A DNA stretch of 58,291 nt from Spirochaetaceae bacterium (GCA_017936345.1 JAGBFT010000072.1:1-58291), one strand, 5' to 3'. Counted from the stretch's first letter, positions 40,175-48,350 are shown. Numbers and translations: made by a program. Notes: a model not told the origin generated them from the sequence alone.

Positions 40175-42215
40175 CAGGATCTACATCCACTTCTATGTAC
40201 ACCTTTTGTGGGGTCTTATAGCCAGATAAAAATTTGTGACAGAGGTGGTGAAGGGGAGTTATCTCCTTAGCCCGTAGAAGAATCTGCCAGCGGTGGTTGG
40301 CAGCAATCATGGCCAGTGGACATTCTGCAGGTCCCATTACGTCCACCAACAAGCCCTGTCTCTCAATTTCCTGCAAGAAGATGTGGGCAGCATCTTGGGT
40401 TGCCTTCCTTGCCTCTTCTAGGCTGGCAGAGCGGAACACAAGCCGAACCAGACGGGCAAAGGGGGGAAAACCGAGTATTTCCCTCTGTTGAATCTCCTGT
40501 TGATAAAAACCTTCCGTATCTCCCTTGCAGGCATAGGCAATGGCCTCCCGTTGGGGACTAAAACTTTGTACAATCACCCTGCCATCTGGGAAGAATCGTC
40601 CTGCCCGCCCTGCCACCTGGGTGATAAGAGAAAAGGTTCTTTCTGCCGCCCTAAAGTCTGGCATATGAAGACCTGTATCTGCCATAACCACTCCCACCAG
40701 CTTCAGGTTGGGAAAATTAAGACCCTTTGCCACCATTTGGGTTCCCAGCAAAATGTCGATTTTACCCTGCCGAAAATCCTGGATTTTTTCCTGTAGTTCT
40801 CCCTTTTTAGAGACAGTGTCACTGTCAATGCGGCTAATTCTAGCATTGGGGAATTTTGCCTTGGTTTCCGCTTCGATAAACTCGGTGCCAAAACCAGTGT
40901 AACCTACATCCAAGGAACCACATTCAGGACAAAGCTTGGGTGGTTCTGTACTCCATCCACAGTAGTGACACCTCAACCGTCCTTGGGACCTGTGGTAGGT
41001 AAGAGCTACAGAGCAATTTTTACACTTTAGCTCGAAATTACAGTTATTACAGCGAAAAAAATGGGTGAACCCCCGCCTGTTTAGAAAAAGAATAGTTTGG
41101 CGACCTTCCTTTAAGGTGGCTCTAATTTCATCACAAAGCAAGGGAGAAAGACAGCCTCCATCCTTGTTGTGATTTAAGTCCACACAGGTAATTTCTGGTA
41201 CCTTGCCTCCAGCCAGCCGGGTTGTAAGGTGATGGCACACAAAACGGCCGGTATTCATAAGATGCCATGCTTCTATGGAAGGGGTGGCACTGCCCATTAC
41301 CAAAGGAATTCCTGCCTGACTGCAACGGTACATGGCCACCTGTCTTGCATGGTATCGTGGGGTGGTGCCGGACTTGTAAGACCCATCGTGTTCCTCATCT
41401 ATAATCATTAGTCCTAGGTTTGGTACTGGTGCAAAAACAGCGCTACGCACACCAATAACCACCGTGGCCTCCTGCTTTAGAATTCTTGTCCATTCCTTTA
41501 GTCGTTGGCTGGGGCTTAGGTTGGAGTGCAGGATTGCAACTGTGTCTCCAAATCTTCGCACCACAGATTCCACTACCTGATGGGTAAGGCTAATTTCTGG
41601 CACCAGATAGATAACACCCTTTCCCTGGGCAAGAATCTTTTCCGCTACAGTGAGAAATACCTCTGTTTTGCCTGTACCTGTCGGACCGTATAGATAATGT
41701 ATTTTACTCCGCACCCTTTCACTGGTCTCAGCAACTTCTTCTTGCTGAATGATGTTATCTACAGCATCTTGCTGTTCTGTTGAAAGTTTATGGGTTTCAA
41801 ATTCCAGTCTTCCTTCACTAAGGGAAAGACTAGGCCCTTCCGTTTCTCTCCTTCCAGAAGGAAGCATGGTAGCCAGGGCTTCACCTTGGGAACAAAAATA
41901 ATAGAGGGACATCCATTGGGAAAGTTTTATATGTTCTTGGGAAAATAGTGGCTGAGTATCCAGTACCTTGAGGATAGGTTTAATCTTTTCCGGGGGAAAG
42001 TCCAGTTTTTCTGGCAATCCATTGTGAGTAGCCACCACAAAGGCTGTCATCCGTCGATTTCCAAATCGAACCTCCACCCGTTTTCCTACTGCTACCTGAG
42101 AAACCAAGTCAGGAGGGCAGCTATAGGTAAAGCTTTGGTGTAGGGGGACATTTACCAAGGTTTCAAGGTAGAGCGGTATAGGAGGGGATTCCCCTTGGAT
42201 TTGATTTTCAGCCAT
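40161..42215 (-). CDS. priA: Primosomal protein N' (replication restart helicase)
   Basis: 684 aa. PriA recognises stalled forks and reloads the replisome. N-terminal 3'BD region (LVNVPLHQSFTYSCP...), helicase Walker A YGPTGTGKTEVFLTVAE, DEEH box in LMIIDEEHDGSYKSG, and TPRYHARQVAMYR. The zinc-binding Cys cluster, inserted between helicase lobes, reads CNNCNFELKCKNC then CHYCGWS and CPECGS (eight Cys). The C-terminal helicase lobe shows GTQMVAKGLNFPNLKLVGV. It sits 5 bases downstream of the UDG gene, so repair and restart genes are co-transcribed. Confidence 0.96.
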   Translation of the reverse strand: MAENQIQGESPPIPLYLETLVNVPLHQSFTYSCPPDLVSQVAVGKRVEVRFGNRRMTAFVVATHNGLPEKLDFPPEKIKPILKVLDTQPLFSQEHIKLSQWMSLYYFCSQGEALATMLPSGRRETEGPSLSLSEGRLEFETHKLSTEQQDAVDNIIQQEEVAETSERVRSKIHYLYGPTGTGKTEVFLTVAEKILAQGKGVIYLVPEISLTHQVVESVVRRFGDTVAILHSNLSPSQRLKEWTRILKQEATVVIGVRSAVFAPVPNLGLMIIDEEHDGSYKSGTTPRYHARQVAMYRCSQAGIPLVMGSATPSIEAWHLMNTGRFVCHHLTTRLAGGKVPEITCVDLNHNKDGGCLSPLLCDEIRATLKEGRQTILFLNRRGFTHFFRCNNCNFELKCKNCSVALTYHRSQGRLRCHYCGWSTEPPKLCPECGSLDVGYTGFGTEFIEAETKAKFPNARISRIDSDTVSKKGELQEKIQDFRQGKIDILLGTQMVAKGLNFPNLKLVGVVMADTGLHMPDFRAAERTFSLITQVAGRAGRFFPDGRVIVQSFSPQREAIAYACKGDTEGFYQQEIQQREILGFPPFARLVRLVFRSASLEEARKATQDAAHIFLQEIERQGLLVDVMGPAECPLAMIAANHRWQILLRAKEITPLHHLCHKFLSGYKTPQKVYIEVDVDPVSLL

Positions 42216-42220
42216 GGAGC

Positions 42221-43027
42221 TTATCGGCCTCCTTGCTGGAGAAAGGCCTTGTCGTAGTCAGAGTTGACTGTAAGCAGGTGGTTTCTAAAAGCCTTGAGGT
42301 CTTCCCATGCGGGTCGCTTTAAATCCTGGTTTCGTAGCAGGGCGCTGGGATGATAGGTGGCCATGAGGGGAATACCATTATAATCTAAAACCTGCCCCCT
42401 TAGTTGACCAATTCCCTGGCTTGTCTGTAAAAGGTTTTGGATAGCAATGCGGCCCACCGCCAAAATCATTTTTGGCTTGAGGATAGCGATTTGTGCCTCC
42501 AAATAGGAGCGGCAGGCATCGCTTTCCTCTGGCTCCGGGTCACGATTCCTTGGTGGACGGCACTTTACAATGTTGGCAATATGACAGTTGGTAGTTCGAG
42601 AAAGATTTATGGCTGCCAGCATCTTGTCCAATAACTGACCTGCCACACCCACAAAGGGTAAGCCTTGCTCATCCTCCTCTGCCCCAGGTCCTTCCCCAAC
42701 AACTAGAACCGCCGGGTTAAGCACCCCTGTACCAGGAACAGCCTGCTTTCTTCCCTTGCAGAGTTTGCATCTTTTGCATTGGCGAATTTTCTCTTCCAGC
42801 TGGCCTATAGCCTCTTGGCGTAGAGGTAGTTCTTGCCAAAGGGGAATCTCGTGATGGGCAGGAAACCCTGGGTCAAAGGAAGAAGGGTTTTCTTTAACAG
42901 CCTCTTTTTGAATGTCATCTGTAAAATAAGGTGCAGCCCCATCAAATCCAGGGGCAGTATACCCCTGTGGCCAGGCCGAGAGGGTGCGGAGTATGGAATA
43001 CAGTTGATTTTTTTCCTGTGCAGTCAT
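42221..43027 (-). CDS. Family 4 uracil-DNA glycosylase (4Fe-4S)
   Basis: 268 aa from ATG 43027. The open frame runs back to 43171, but that extension contains the promoter of the divergent yebC gene, so a later start is preferred. It removes uracil from DNA. Motif A is VVGEGPGAEEDEQGLPFVG, motif B TYHPSALLRN. Iron-sulfur Cys are in QCKRCKLCKG and, further on, VKCRPPRNRDPEPEESDAC, the classic four-Cys arrangement of thermophile-type UDG. It precedes priA in a two-gene unit. Confidence 0.93.
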   Translation of the reverse strand: MTAQEKNQLYSILRTLSAWPQGYTAPGFDGAAPYFTDDIQKEAVKENPSSFDPGFPAHHEIPLWQELPLRQEAIGQLEEKIRQCKRCKLCKGRKQAVPGTGVLNPAVLVVGEGPGAEEDEQGLPFVGVAGQLLDKMLAAINLSRTTNCHIANIVKCRPPRNRDPEPEESDACRSYLEAQIAILKPKMILAVGRIAIQNLLQTSQGIGQLRGQVLDYNGIPLMATYHPSALLRNQDLKRPAWEDLKAFRNHLLTVNSDYDKAFLQQGGR

Positions 43028-43106
43028 TTCTTTGATGATATACCAAAGTTTTCCTTTGTGCAAGGAAGACAGGGCAATGGAAAACAGTTGAAAATTCTCC
43101 CATCTC

Positions 43107-43134
43107 TTGACATGTTTTTTCCTATAAGTATAAT
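43107..43134 (+). promoter_or_regulatory. yebC promoter (consensus hexamers)
   Basis: TTGACA (43107-43112), 16-base spacer, TATAAT (43129-43134): both hexamers are perfect sigma-70 consensus. The transcript would have a leader of about 40 bases ending in AAGGAG before ATG 43181. Confidence 0.85.
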
Positions 43135-43180
43135 GAATACGTAATTTTTTTGAAAAAGCATCTACAAACAAGGAGATTCC

Positions 43181-43921
43181 ATGTCAGGACATAGTAAATG
43201 GGCTACAATTAAGCACGCTAAGGGTGCTGCAGACGCAAAACGTGGTCAGTTGTTCACAAAATTTATTAAGGAAATCTCTATTGCCGCTCGTATGGGTGGT
43301 GGAGATCCTGCGTCTAATCCTCGATTGCGCACCGCTATCCTCAAGGCTCGTGCTGCCAATATGCCCAAGGATAATATTGAGAGGGCCATCAAGAAGGGTA
43401 CCGGTGAATTGGGCGGTGCTACCTACGAGGAAAAACTCTACGAAGGATATGGACCAGGTGGAGTTGCCATTCTGGTAGAGGTTCTTACAGACAACAACAA
43501 TCGTGCTGCTGCCAATGTTCGCAACATCTTCTCCAAGAGTGGCGGTAACCTTGGTGCTACAGGTTCTGTTGCCTATATGTTTAACCGCAAGGGTGTCATT
43601 GAGTACGATGCAGATGTCGTAAGCGAAGATGAGGTAATGGACGTAGCATTGGAGGCTGGTGCTGACGACATTGTAGCTGAAGATGGAATCATCACAGTTA
43701 CCACCGACCCTGCTTCCTTTGAAAGCGTATTGGAGGTATTGCAGGGCAAGGGATATGAGTCTGTTTCTGCTGAAGTAGCCATGGTTCCTGATATGTATTC
43801 TGCCGTTGATGCAGAAACCGCAGCCAAGGTTCAAAAACTCATCGATCGTCTTGAAGAGGATGATGACGTTCAGAACGTGTATACCAATGCTGACTTCCCG
43901 GAAGGTTTTGGTGCTGAATAA
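43181..43921 (+). CDS. yebC: YebC/PmpR-family protein
   Basis: 246 aa. The N-terminus MSGHSKWATIKHAKGAADA (ending ...KRGQLFTK) is diagnostic. The family is annotated as a transcriptional regulator, and recent work also links YebC proteins to relief of ribosome stalling on proline stretches. Three-domain fold expected; GPGGVAILVEVLTDNNNR is conserved. It has a consensus promoter and C-rich codons, consistent with strong expression. Neighbouring ruvC, as in many bacteria. A terminator-like hairpin lies 84 bases after the stop. Confidence 0.96.
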   Translation: MSGHSKWATIKHAKGAADAKRGQLFTKFIKEISIAARMGGGDPASNPRLRTAILKARAANMPKDNIERAIKKGTGELGGATYEEKLYEGYGPGGVAILVEVLTDNNNRAAANVRNIFSKSGGNLGATGSVAYMFNRKGVIEYDADVVSEDEVMDVALEAGADDIVAEDGIITVTTDPASFESVLEVLQGKGYESVSAEVAMVPDMYSAVDAETAAKVQKLIDRLEEDDDVQNVYTNADFPEGFGAE

Positions 43922-44519
43922 ACCATCCTATCGGCGGGGATTGCAACAGATTCCCGGTTCAGCAGATGGGGCTGGATCCGGTGGGATTGCCGGGTCCAGC
44001 AAGGCCGGAGCATTGGGCTCCGGTTTTTTTGTGCCTGCAGGAAAGACTCGGCGGGTGTTGGGAATTGACCCTGGCCTTGCTTCCACCGGCTACGGCATTG
44101 TGGACTTTTGCAACAACCGGTATCGACTTGTTCATTATGGAGTTATTTCCACTGAAGCTGGAACTCCCCACGGTGAGCGGCTCCTAAAGATTTATTCCCG
44201 CCTTACCGCCCTTGTGGAGGAATTCCTCCCTCAGGAGGCGGCCATGGAAACCCTTTACTTTGCCAAGAATGTATCCAGTGCCATGTCCGTAGCGGAGGCT
44301 CGGGGGGTGGTAACCCTCTGCCTTGCCCAACACTGCATTCCCCTGGGAGAATACACTCCAAATAACATAAAGCAGGCTGTAACGGGACTTGGTTCTTCCG
44401 GTAAGGCAGGAGTACAGGAATTTGTCCGTCTCCTTTTGGGAATGGAAACCCTCCCAAAACCAGATCACGCCGCCGATGCCCTTGCCGCCGCCATCACCCA
44501 TGTAAACTCTAGCAGGTAG
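43911..44519 (+). CDS. ruvC: Holliday junction endonuclease RuvC
   Basis: RuvC resolves Holliday junctions made during recombination. The core reads RRVLGIDPGLASTGYGIVDF (catalytic Asp), METLYFAKNVSSAMSVAEARG (catalytic Glu) and PDHAADALAAAITH (last Asp pair). GTG 43911, overlapping the yebC stop, has GGAAGG 5 bases upstream, giving 202 aa with a Gly/Ala/Ser-rich lead of about 45 residues not found in typical RuvC (about 160-190 aa). A second in-frame GTG at 44031 gives 162 aa and begins right after a terminator-like hairpin. Which one is used decides whether ruvC is translated through or controlled by that hairpin. Confidence 0.92.
   Translation: MLNKPSYRRGLQQIPGSADGAGSGGIAGSSKAGALGSGFFVPAGKTRRVLGIDPGLASTGYGIVDFCNNRYRLVHYGVISTEAGTPHGERLLKIYSRLTALVEEFLPQEAAMETLYFAKNVSSAMSVAEARGVVTLCLAQHCIPLGEYTPNNIKQAVTGLGSSGKAGVQEFVRLLLGMETLPKPDHAADALAAAITHVNSSR
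44005..44030 (+). terminator. Perfect terminator hairpin inside the ruvC 5' frame
   Basis: CCGGAGC (44005-44011), loop ATTGG, GCTCCGG (44017-44023), then seven T (44024-44030). It is a complete intrinsic terminator for yebC, yet lies 94 bases inside the longer ruvC frame and directly abuts the alternative GTG start at 44031. Confidence 0.8.
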
Positions 44520-44656
44520 TAAATTTTTTTATCTTTGTTCTATAATTTATGGAACAAACCCTCGTTTGACTTTGTCCCATTGTGATGTTGTCATTTGACG
44601 GAGAATGTGTTATCTTCTTTGCAAGGATATAAAATCCTTAATAATTTGGAGGAAGT

Positions 44657-45616
44657 ATGAAAAAATCGATTTTGATGGTTCTCTGTGCTGTATCCTTTCT
44701 GTTTACAGCTTGTCTAGGCGAAAAGGCCGTTACCTATACAGCTACCACTGGTGGGTATGGTGGAGACATTGTGGTGAATCTATCAGTTGCTGATGGAAAA
44801 ATCACGGAGGTTACTATCACTGGTGACAAGGAAACGGAAGGTATTGGAACTTTGGCTGTTGAACAGATGCCTGCGGCTATTTTGGCTGCCCAGAGTTACG
44901 AGGTGGATGCGGTATCAGGTGCTACCATCACTTCTACATCCATTAAGAAGGCTGCAAAGGCTGCCATGGAACAGGCTGGTCTTATTGAAGCCAGTGCCAC
45001 TGGTTCTGGTCCCATCACCCTTGAAAGTATTAATGAGTTCCTGAATACAAATGCGGACATGGGCGAGGGTACTGTTGCCAATGCTGTGGCGGTTATTCCT
45101 ATAGACCACGTAAATGGTCCCCGTGAAGAACACGACTTCTATGCCTTTGTAAACTTTAAGTACAAGGCTCGTAATTTCATCAAGTACCAGGTGACTTACC
45201 TGTCATGTACCTGTCGTAGTGCTGCGGTAAACTATTGGATGACAGCCTATGTTGAGTTGACACTTCCTAGCAGCGGCAATATAGAGGATGCAAAGGTAAG
45301 ATATCTGTCCTTTGACTATGATTCTGCCGGAGAATACCTGGCTGGCTTCTGGGGAGATTCCAATCCTACCCCTGCCGGCGATAGCTATGAAGACTTTAAG
45401 AGGGAGTACATTCCCTTCTTTGTGGACAAGGACTATGCCTACCTTAAGACTCTCAGCACGGTGGATGACATTGCTGCTGAAGCGTACAATGCCGGTGAGG
45501 GGCGTGCGGACTACACCCTGGACAGTTTTACCGGTTCTTCTGTATCTACAAACAATATCATCCGTATGTTGAATGCGCTGTTTGAGTACCACGGTACTGA
45601 CGCCCACTTCAACTAG
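44657..45616 (+). CDS. FMN-binding lipoprotein with two candidate flavinylation sites
   Basis: 319 aa. Lipoprotein signal MKKSILMVLCAVSFLFTAC (Cys19). Residues about 25-105 form an FMN_bind domain like that of RnfG/NqrC, with GKITEVTITGDKETEGIG and the site DAVSGATITSTS (84-95), where Thr90 would carry FMN. The C-terminal domain (about 120-319) is not one I recognise; it contains SCTCRS (Cys184, Cys186) and a second ApbE-type motif DSFTGSSVST (289-298). It likely moves electrons outside the cytoplasmic membrane. Start has GGAGGAAG upstream. In the preceding gap (44520-44656) I see only small hairpins (e.g. 44623-44639). It heads a cluster with rhodanese-like and ApbE lipoproteins. Confidence 0.85.
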   Translation: MKKSILMVLCAVSFLFTACLGEKAVTYTATTGGYGGDIVVNLSVADGKITEVTITGDKETEGIGTLAVEQMPAAILAAQSYEVDAVSGATITSTSIKKAAKAAMEQAGLIEASATGSGPITLESINEFLNTNADMGEGTVANAVAVIPIDHVNGPREEHDFYAFVNFKYKARNFIKYQVTYLSCTCRSAAVNYWMTAYVELTLPSSGNIEDAKVRYLSFDYDSAGEYLAGFWGDSNPTPAGDSYEDFKREYIPFFVDKDYAYLKTLSTVDDIAAEAYNAGEGRADYTLDSFTGSSVSTNNIIRMLNALFEYHGTDAHFN

Positions 45617-45646
45617 GATAGAGAAAACCATTTTAGGAGGATACCA

Positions 45647-46291
45647 ATGAAAAAACTTTTACTTGGTCTATGTGTGCTGCCCCTGTTGTTGGCAGCTTGT
45701 TCTGCACCGGAGAAGACAGCTAGCGCTGCTGCTCCAGTTCCAGCCCCTGTGGAAACCCAGAAGGCTTTGCCTGCCCCAGTTGACACAACATCTCCTGATG
45801 CGGCAACCTCTCCCTTTTCCACTTCAGCTTCATCTATCAATCCCTCAAACCTGCATGAGTATTTGGGACGTGATGACGTTTTGTACATTGACTTGAGGGA
45901 CTTTGGTGACTATCAGCAGAAGCACTTGAGGAATTTTGAATGTATTCCTTACTTTGCCTACATTTTTAATGCAGAGGCTCCCACCAACCCAGAGTTGATT
46001 CAGTTGTATGGTGGAACAGTTGCTGAACCAGTTTCTACCTATGCAGAATCTGACGACTTGCTGGAAGTGTTGTTCCCTCGAGACGCAACACTCTTCCTCA
46101 TGTGCCAGAGTGGTGGTCGTGTGGCCCAGTGTATGAGCCTGCTTCAAGCCAAGGGCTATGATATGTCCAGGATTTACAATGTAGGTGGAATGGGTCAGTA
46201 TACAGATGCCGCTTACAAGCCTTATATAGTAGATGCCCTTGAGTTCAAGGTGAATGCTACCTATGATATTGAAGGTTTGACCCGCAACTAA
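45647..46291 (+). CDS. Rhodanese-like lipoprotein with intact active-site loop
   Basis: 214 aa. Lipoprotein signal ending LPLLLAAC (Cys18), then a Pro/Ala/Thr-rich tether (residues 20-65) that would hold the domain away from the membrane. Rhodanese domain from about 66: EYLGRDDVLYIDLRDFGDYQ, and the catalytic loop LMCQSGGRVAQ with Cys153 and Arg158 in the CxxGxR form. Rhodanese domains carry persulfide sulfur on this Cys. It is 30 bases after the FMN protein gene, with AGGAGG upstream of the ATG, and ends in a strong terminator. An extracytoplasmic sulfur carrier or redox partner role is inferred. Confidence 0.85.
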   Translation: MKKLLLGLCVLPLLLAACSAPEKTASAAAPVPAPVETQKALPAPVDTTSPDAATSPFSTSASSINPSNLHEYLGRDDVLYIDLRDFGDYQQKHLRNFECIPYFAYIFNAEAPTNPELIQLYGGTVAEPVSTYAESDDLLEVLFPRDATLFLMCQSGGRVAQCMSLLQAKGYDMSRIYNVGGMGQYTDAAYKPYIVDALEFKVNATYDIEGLTRN

Positions 46292-46312
46292 TTGTAGGGT
46301 TTAGCTGAAAGG

Positions 46313-46353
46313 GGCGGGAGTCCGATGGTATTCATCGTGATCCCGCCTTTTTT
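46313..46353 (+). terminator. Terminator after the first rhodanese-like gene
   Basis: GGCGGGA (46313-46319) pairs with TCCCGCC (46341-46347); an inner CGATG/CATCG stem extends it. Six T follow (46348-46353). Only 21 bases separate it from the apbE start, so apbE either depends on read-through or has a promoter inside this short region (a TATAAA lies at 46355-46360). Confidence 0.8.
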
Positions 46354-46374
46354 CTATAAAATTGCTGTTTGGTT

Positions 46375-47640
46375 ATGAAATTTCTTTGTCTTATCGTGCT
46401 GCTGTTTTCCCTCTGGGGATGTGAAAAGAAAAATGATGGTGTTTTGCCCCAGCCAAAACAGGGCTCTGAACAAGCTTCCACGAACCACGGGTCTCAACAG
46501 GCTTTGGAAAAGGTTCACTATTTCGGTTCTGTGACCACTATAGAAGATCAGTATGTGCCACTATTACATACCAATGTAATGGTAAAAACCTCAGACCAAT
46601 CCTTGGTAGATGCCATGGAGTTCCAGCTAGAAGGCTACCATGCCCTTTTTGACCAATTTAACTACTATTATGAATCTAATTCACAGGGAAGTGGTCCTGT
46701 GGTAAAAAATTTGAAGGTAGTAAATGATTGCTGGAAGGTAGGAGAACCTGTAGAAGTTGACCCAAGATTGACACAGCTATTGGAAGAAAGCCTGGAACTT
46801 ATGGCAGTGACTCAAGGCTATTTTAATATCTTTATCAATCCCTTGTTGGATGCCTATGAAGGCAAATTTTCTGCCTTCCCCATAGAAAACACGGATCCAA
46901 GCCCCGCTCAAATTGAGGCAGCCTTAGAGGCTGTGTTGCCCCTTGAGTCAGTGGAAGCCCACCTTCATCTTGATAGTGCCAAGGGAACGATAGAATTCCT
47001 CTCCTGGGCACCAGATGAAAATCGTTCCATAAATTTAGGAGCTGTGGCTAAAGGGTACATTGCAGGACAGCTACAAAAAGCCTTTCCAGACCAAAAGTAC
47101 TTGTTAAATCTTGGAAGCAGCACCATTGTTGCCAATGGTGGAAACTATCGGATAGGTCTCTCTTCGCCCCACCATCGAAACCTGCCCCTGCTTCGTATTG
47201 GTTTGCCTTCAGGAATGAGTTTATCCACCTCCAGTAGCTCCCAAAATTACTACATTCTAGCTGATGATTCCCAAACTATTCGCTGTCACCTACTGGATCC
47301 CTTTACTGGATATAGCAAGGACTGCTACTGGTCAGTAACTGTTATTAGTTCCAATCCTATGGTGGCAGATGCCTTAAGCACAGCCCTGTACAATGTAGAA
47401 GATAGGGGGCTGGCCATGACCATCATTGAAGATGCTCGAGAAGTCTTTCAGTGTTCTGTGGAGGTTTGTTTTGTCCAAAATCTGTCTGCTACCATCCTGC
47501 CACCAGAGGACAGTGCCTCGTCCCCAACTACAGGTAAACTGGGCTTGCTAATGACTGAGGGTTTTGCTTCCTACGTGGAGGGAACAGACACTGGCATGGG
47601 TATAGAGTCCATAGAAATTCTGGAAAACCAACTGTTGTAA
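46375..47640 (+). CDS. apbE: ApbE-type FAD:protein FMN transferase, lipoprotein
   Basis: 421 aa from ATG 46375 (the frame extends to TTG 46369). Lipoprotein signal MKFLCLIVLLFSLWGC (Cys16). ApbE covalently attaches FMN from FAD to a Thr/Ser in exported target proteins using Mg. Family features: INLGAVAKGYIAGQL, LLNLGSSTIVANGGNYRIGL, MSLSTSSSSQNYY, HLLDPFTGYSKDCYWSVTVIS, and MVADALSTALYNV (metal-binding Asp and Thr-type end). It has a long N-terminal tether and about 50 extra residues at the C-terminus. The obvious client is the FMN-binding lipoprotein two genes upstream. It is 10 bases upstream of a second rhodanese-like gene. Confidence 0.9.
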   Translation: MKFLCLIVLLFSLWGCEKKNDGVLPQPKQGSEQASTNHGSQQALEKVHYFGSVTTIEDQYVPLLHTNVMVKTSDQSLVDAMEFQLEGYHALFDQFNYYYESNSQGSGPVVKNLKVVNDCWKVGEPVEVDPRLTQLLEESLELMAVTQGYFNIFINPLLDAYEGKFSAFPIENTDPSPAQIEAALEAVLPLESVEAHLHLDSAKGTIEFLSWAPDENRSINLGAVAKGYIAGQLQKAFPDQKYLLNLGSSTIVANGGNYRIGLSSPHHRNLPLLRIGLPSGMSLSTSSSSQNYYILADDSQTIRCHLLDPFTGYSKDCYWSVTVISSNPMVADALSTALYNVEDRGLAMTIIEDAREVFQCSVEVCFVQNLSATILPPEDSASSPTTGKLGLLMTEGFASYVEGTDTGMGIESIEILENQLL

Positions 47641-47650
47641 GGAGAAGAAA

Positions 47651-48274
47651 ATGAAAAAGCTTGTTCCCTTGGTTTGTGCTGTCCTCCTCTTGATGTCCTG
47701 TAAAAAAACGGAACCAGAGGTAGAAGTACAGGTTGTTAGCCTGCCAACAAAGGCAATTCCGGAGAGTACCCTTATGAGCCAGTCAGTTATTACCCCAAGG
47801 AATTTAGACCAGTATCTTTTCTTGGATGACTGCCTATATATTGACCTGCGCTCTCCCCAGGATTTTTATGAGGAAGGTCACGTGGCGGGCTTTGTAAACC
47901 TTCCCTTTTATGACTACATAGCTGACTTTGAAGGTGCAGATTCTGCCTTTTTTGAAATGACCGTCCAGGGGGGAGAGTATCTGGGAGATGTAGGTTCTTT
48001 TGTGGATAGAAGTGGTCGGGGAGAGCAGTGGATACGGGATACCTTTGATTCCAGCAAGTCCATTATTGCTATTTCCACCGCTGGGGTAGAATCCTGCTAT
48101 TTCTTGAACCTCTTGATTCAATTGGGCTACAATCCTGCTAAGCTATACAATGCGGGAAGTTTTACCACTGGTATGGGAGGTGATATTGCCTACCGTACCT
48201 ATGCTGACGCGCAGTATCTTGTACCAGGAACACCACTTTATGATACGGAAATAATCTTCCGTCCCCTCCCATAA
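47651..48274 (+). CDS. Rhodanese-like lipoprotein lacking the catalytic Cys
   Basis: 207 aa. Lipoprotein signal MKKLVPLVCAVLLLMSC (Cys17). It is a paralogue of the rhodanese-like protein at 45647: both have the pattern NLxxYLxxDDxLYIDLR and LGYNPAKLYNAGS-type endings. Aligned by eye, its active-site loop reads ISTAGVESC where the other reads MCQSGGRVA: Ser142 replaces the catalytic Cys and Glu147 the Arg. A Cys lies further along (149). So it probably is not a sulfurtransferase of the normal kind and may bind or scaffold. AAGGAG upstream of the ATG; 10 bases after apbE. Confidence 0.82.
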   Translation: MKKLVPLVCAVLLLMSCKKTEPEVEVQVVSLPTKAIPESTLMSQSVITPRNLDQYLFLDDCLYIDLRSPQDFYEEGHVAGFVNLPFYDYIADFEGADSAFFEMTVQGGEYLGDVGSFVDRSGRGEQWIRDTFDSSKSIIAISTAGVESCYFLNLLIQLGYNPAKLYNAGSFTTGMGGDIAYRTYADAQYLVPGTPLYDTEIIFRPLP

Positions 48275-48276
48275 AT

Positions 48277-48340
48277 CCAGCAAGACTACCAATAGGATTT
48301 TCTTTGGGGTAACCCGTGGGGAAAACTGCTGGTAGTTTTT
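48277..48340. terminator. Hairpin region between convergent genes
   Basis: CCAGCA (48278-48283) can pair with TGCTGG (about 48326-48331), or CTACCA with the overlapping TGGTAG; TTTTT follows on the plus strand. It ends the ApbE/rhodanese transcript. The internal GGGGTAACCC could form a further small hairpin. Confidence 0.5.
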
Positions 48341-48350
48341 ATGTCAAATC

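Noticed and set aside
43028-43171. N-terminal extension of the uracil-DNA glycosylase frame
   Set aside because: It contains the perfect TTGACA/TATAAT promoter of divergent yebC and matches no UDG sequence, so the start is set at 43027.
43184-43834. 216-codon open frame on the minus strand across yebC
   Set aside because: It mirrors the strongly conserved yebC gene on the other strand; no start signal or protein-like character.
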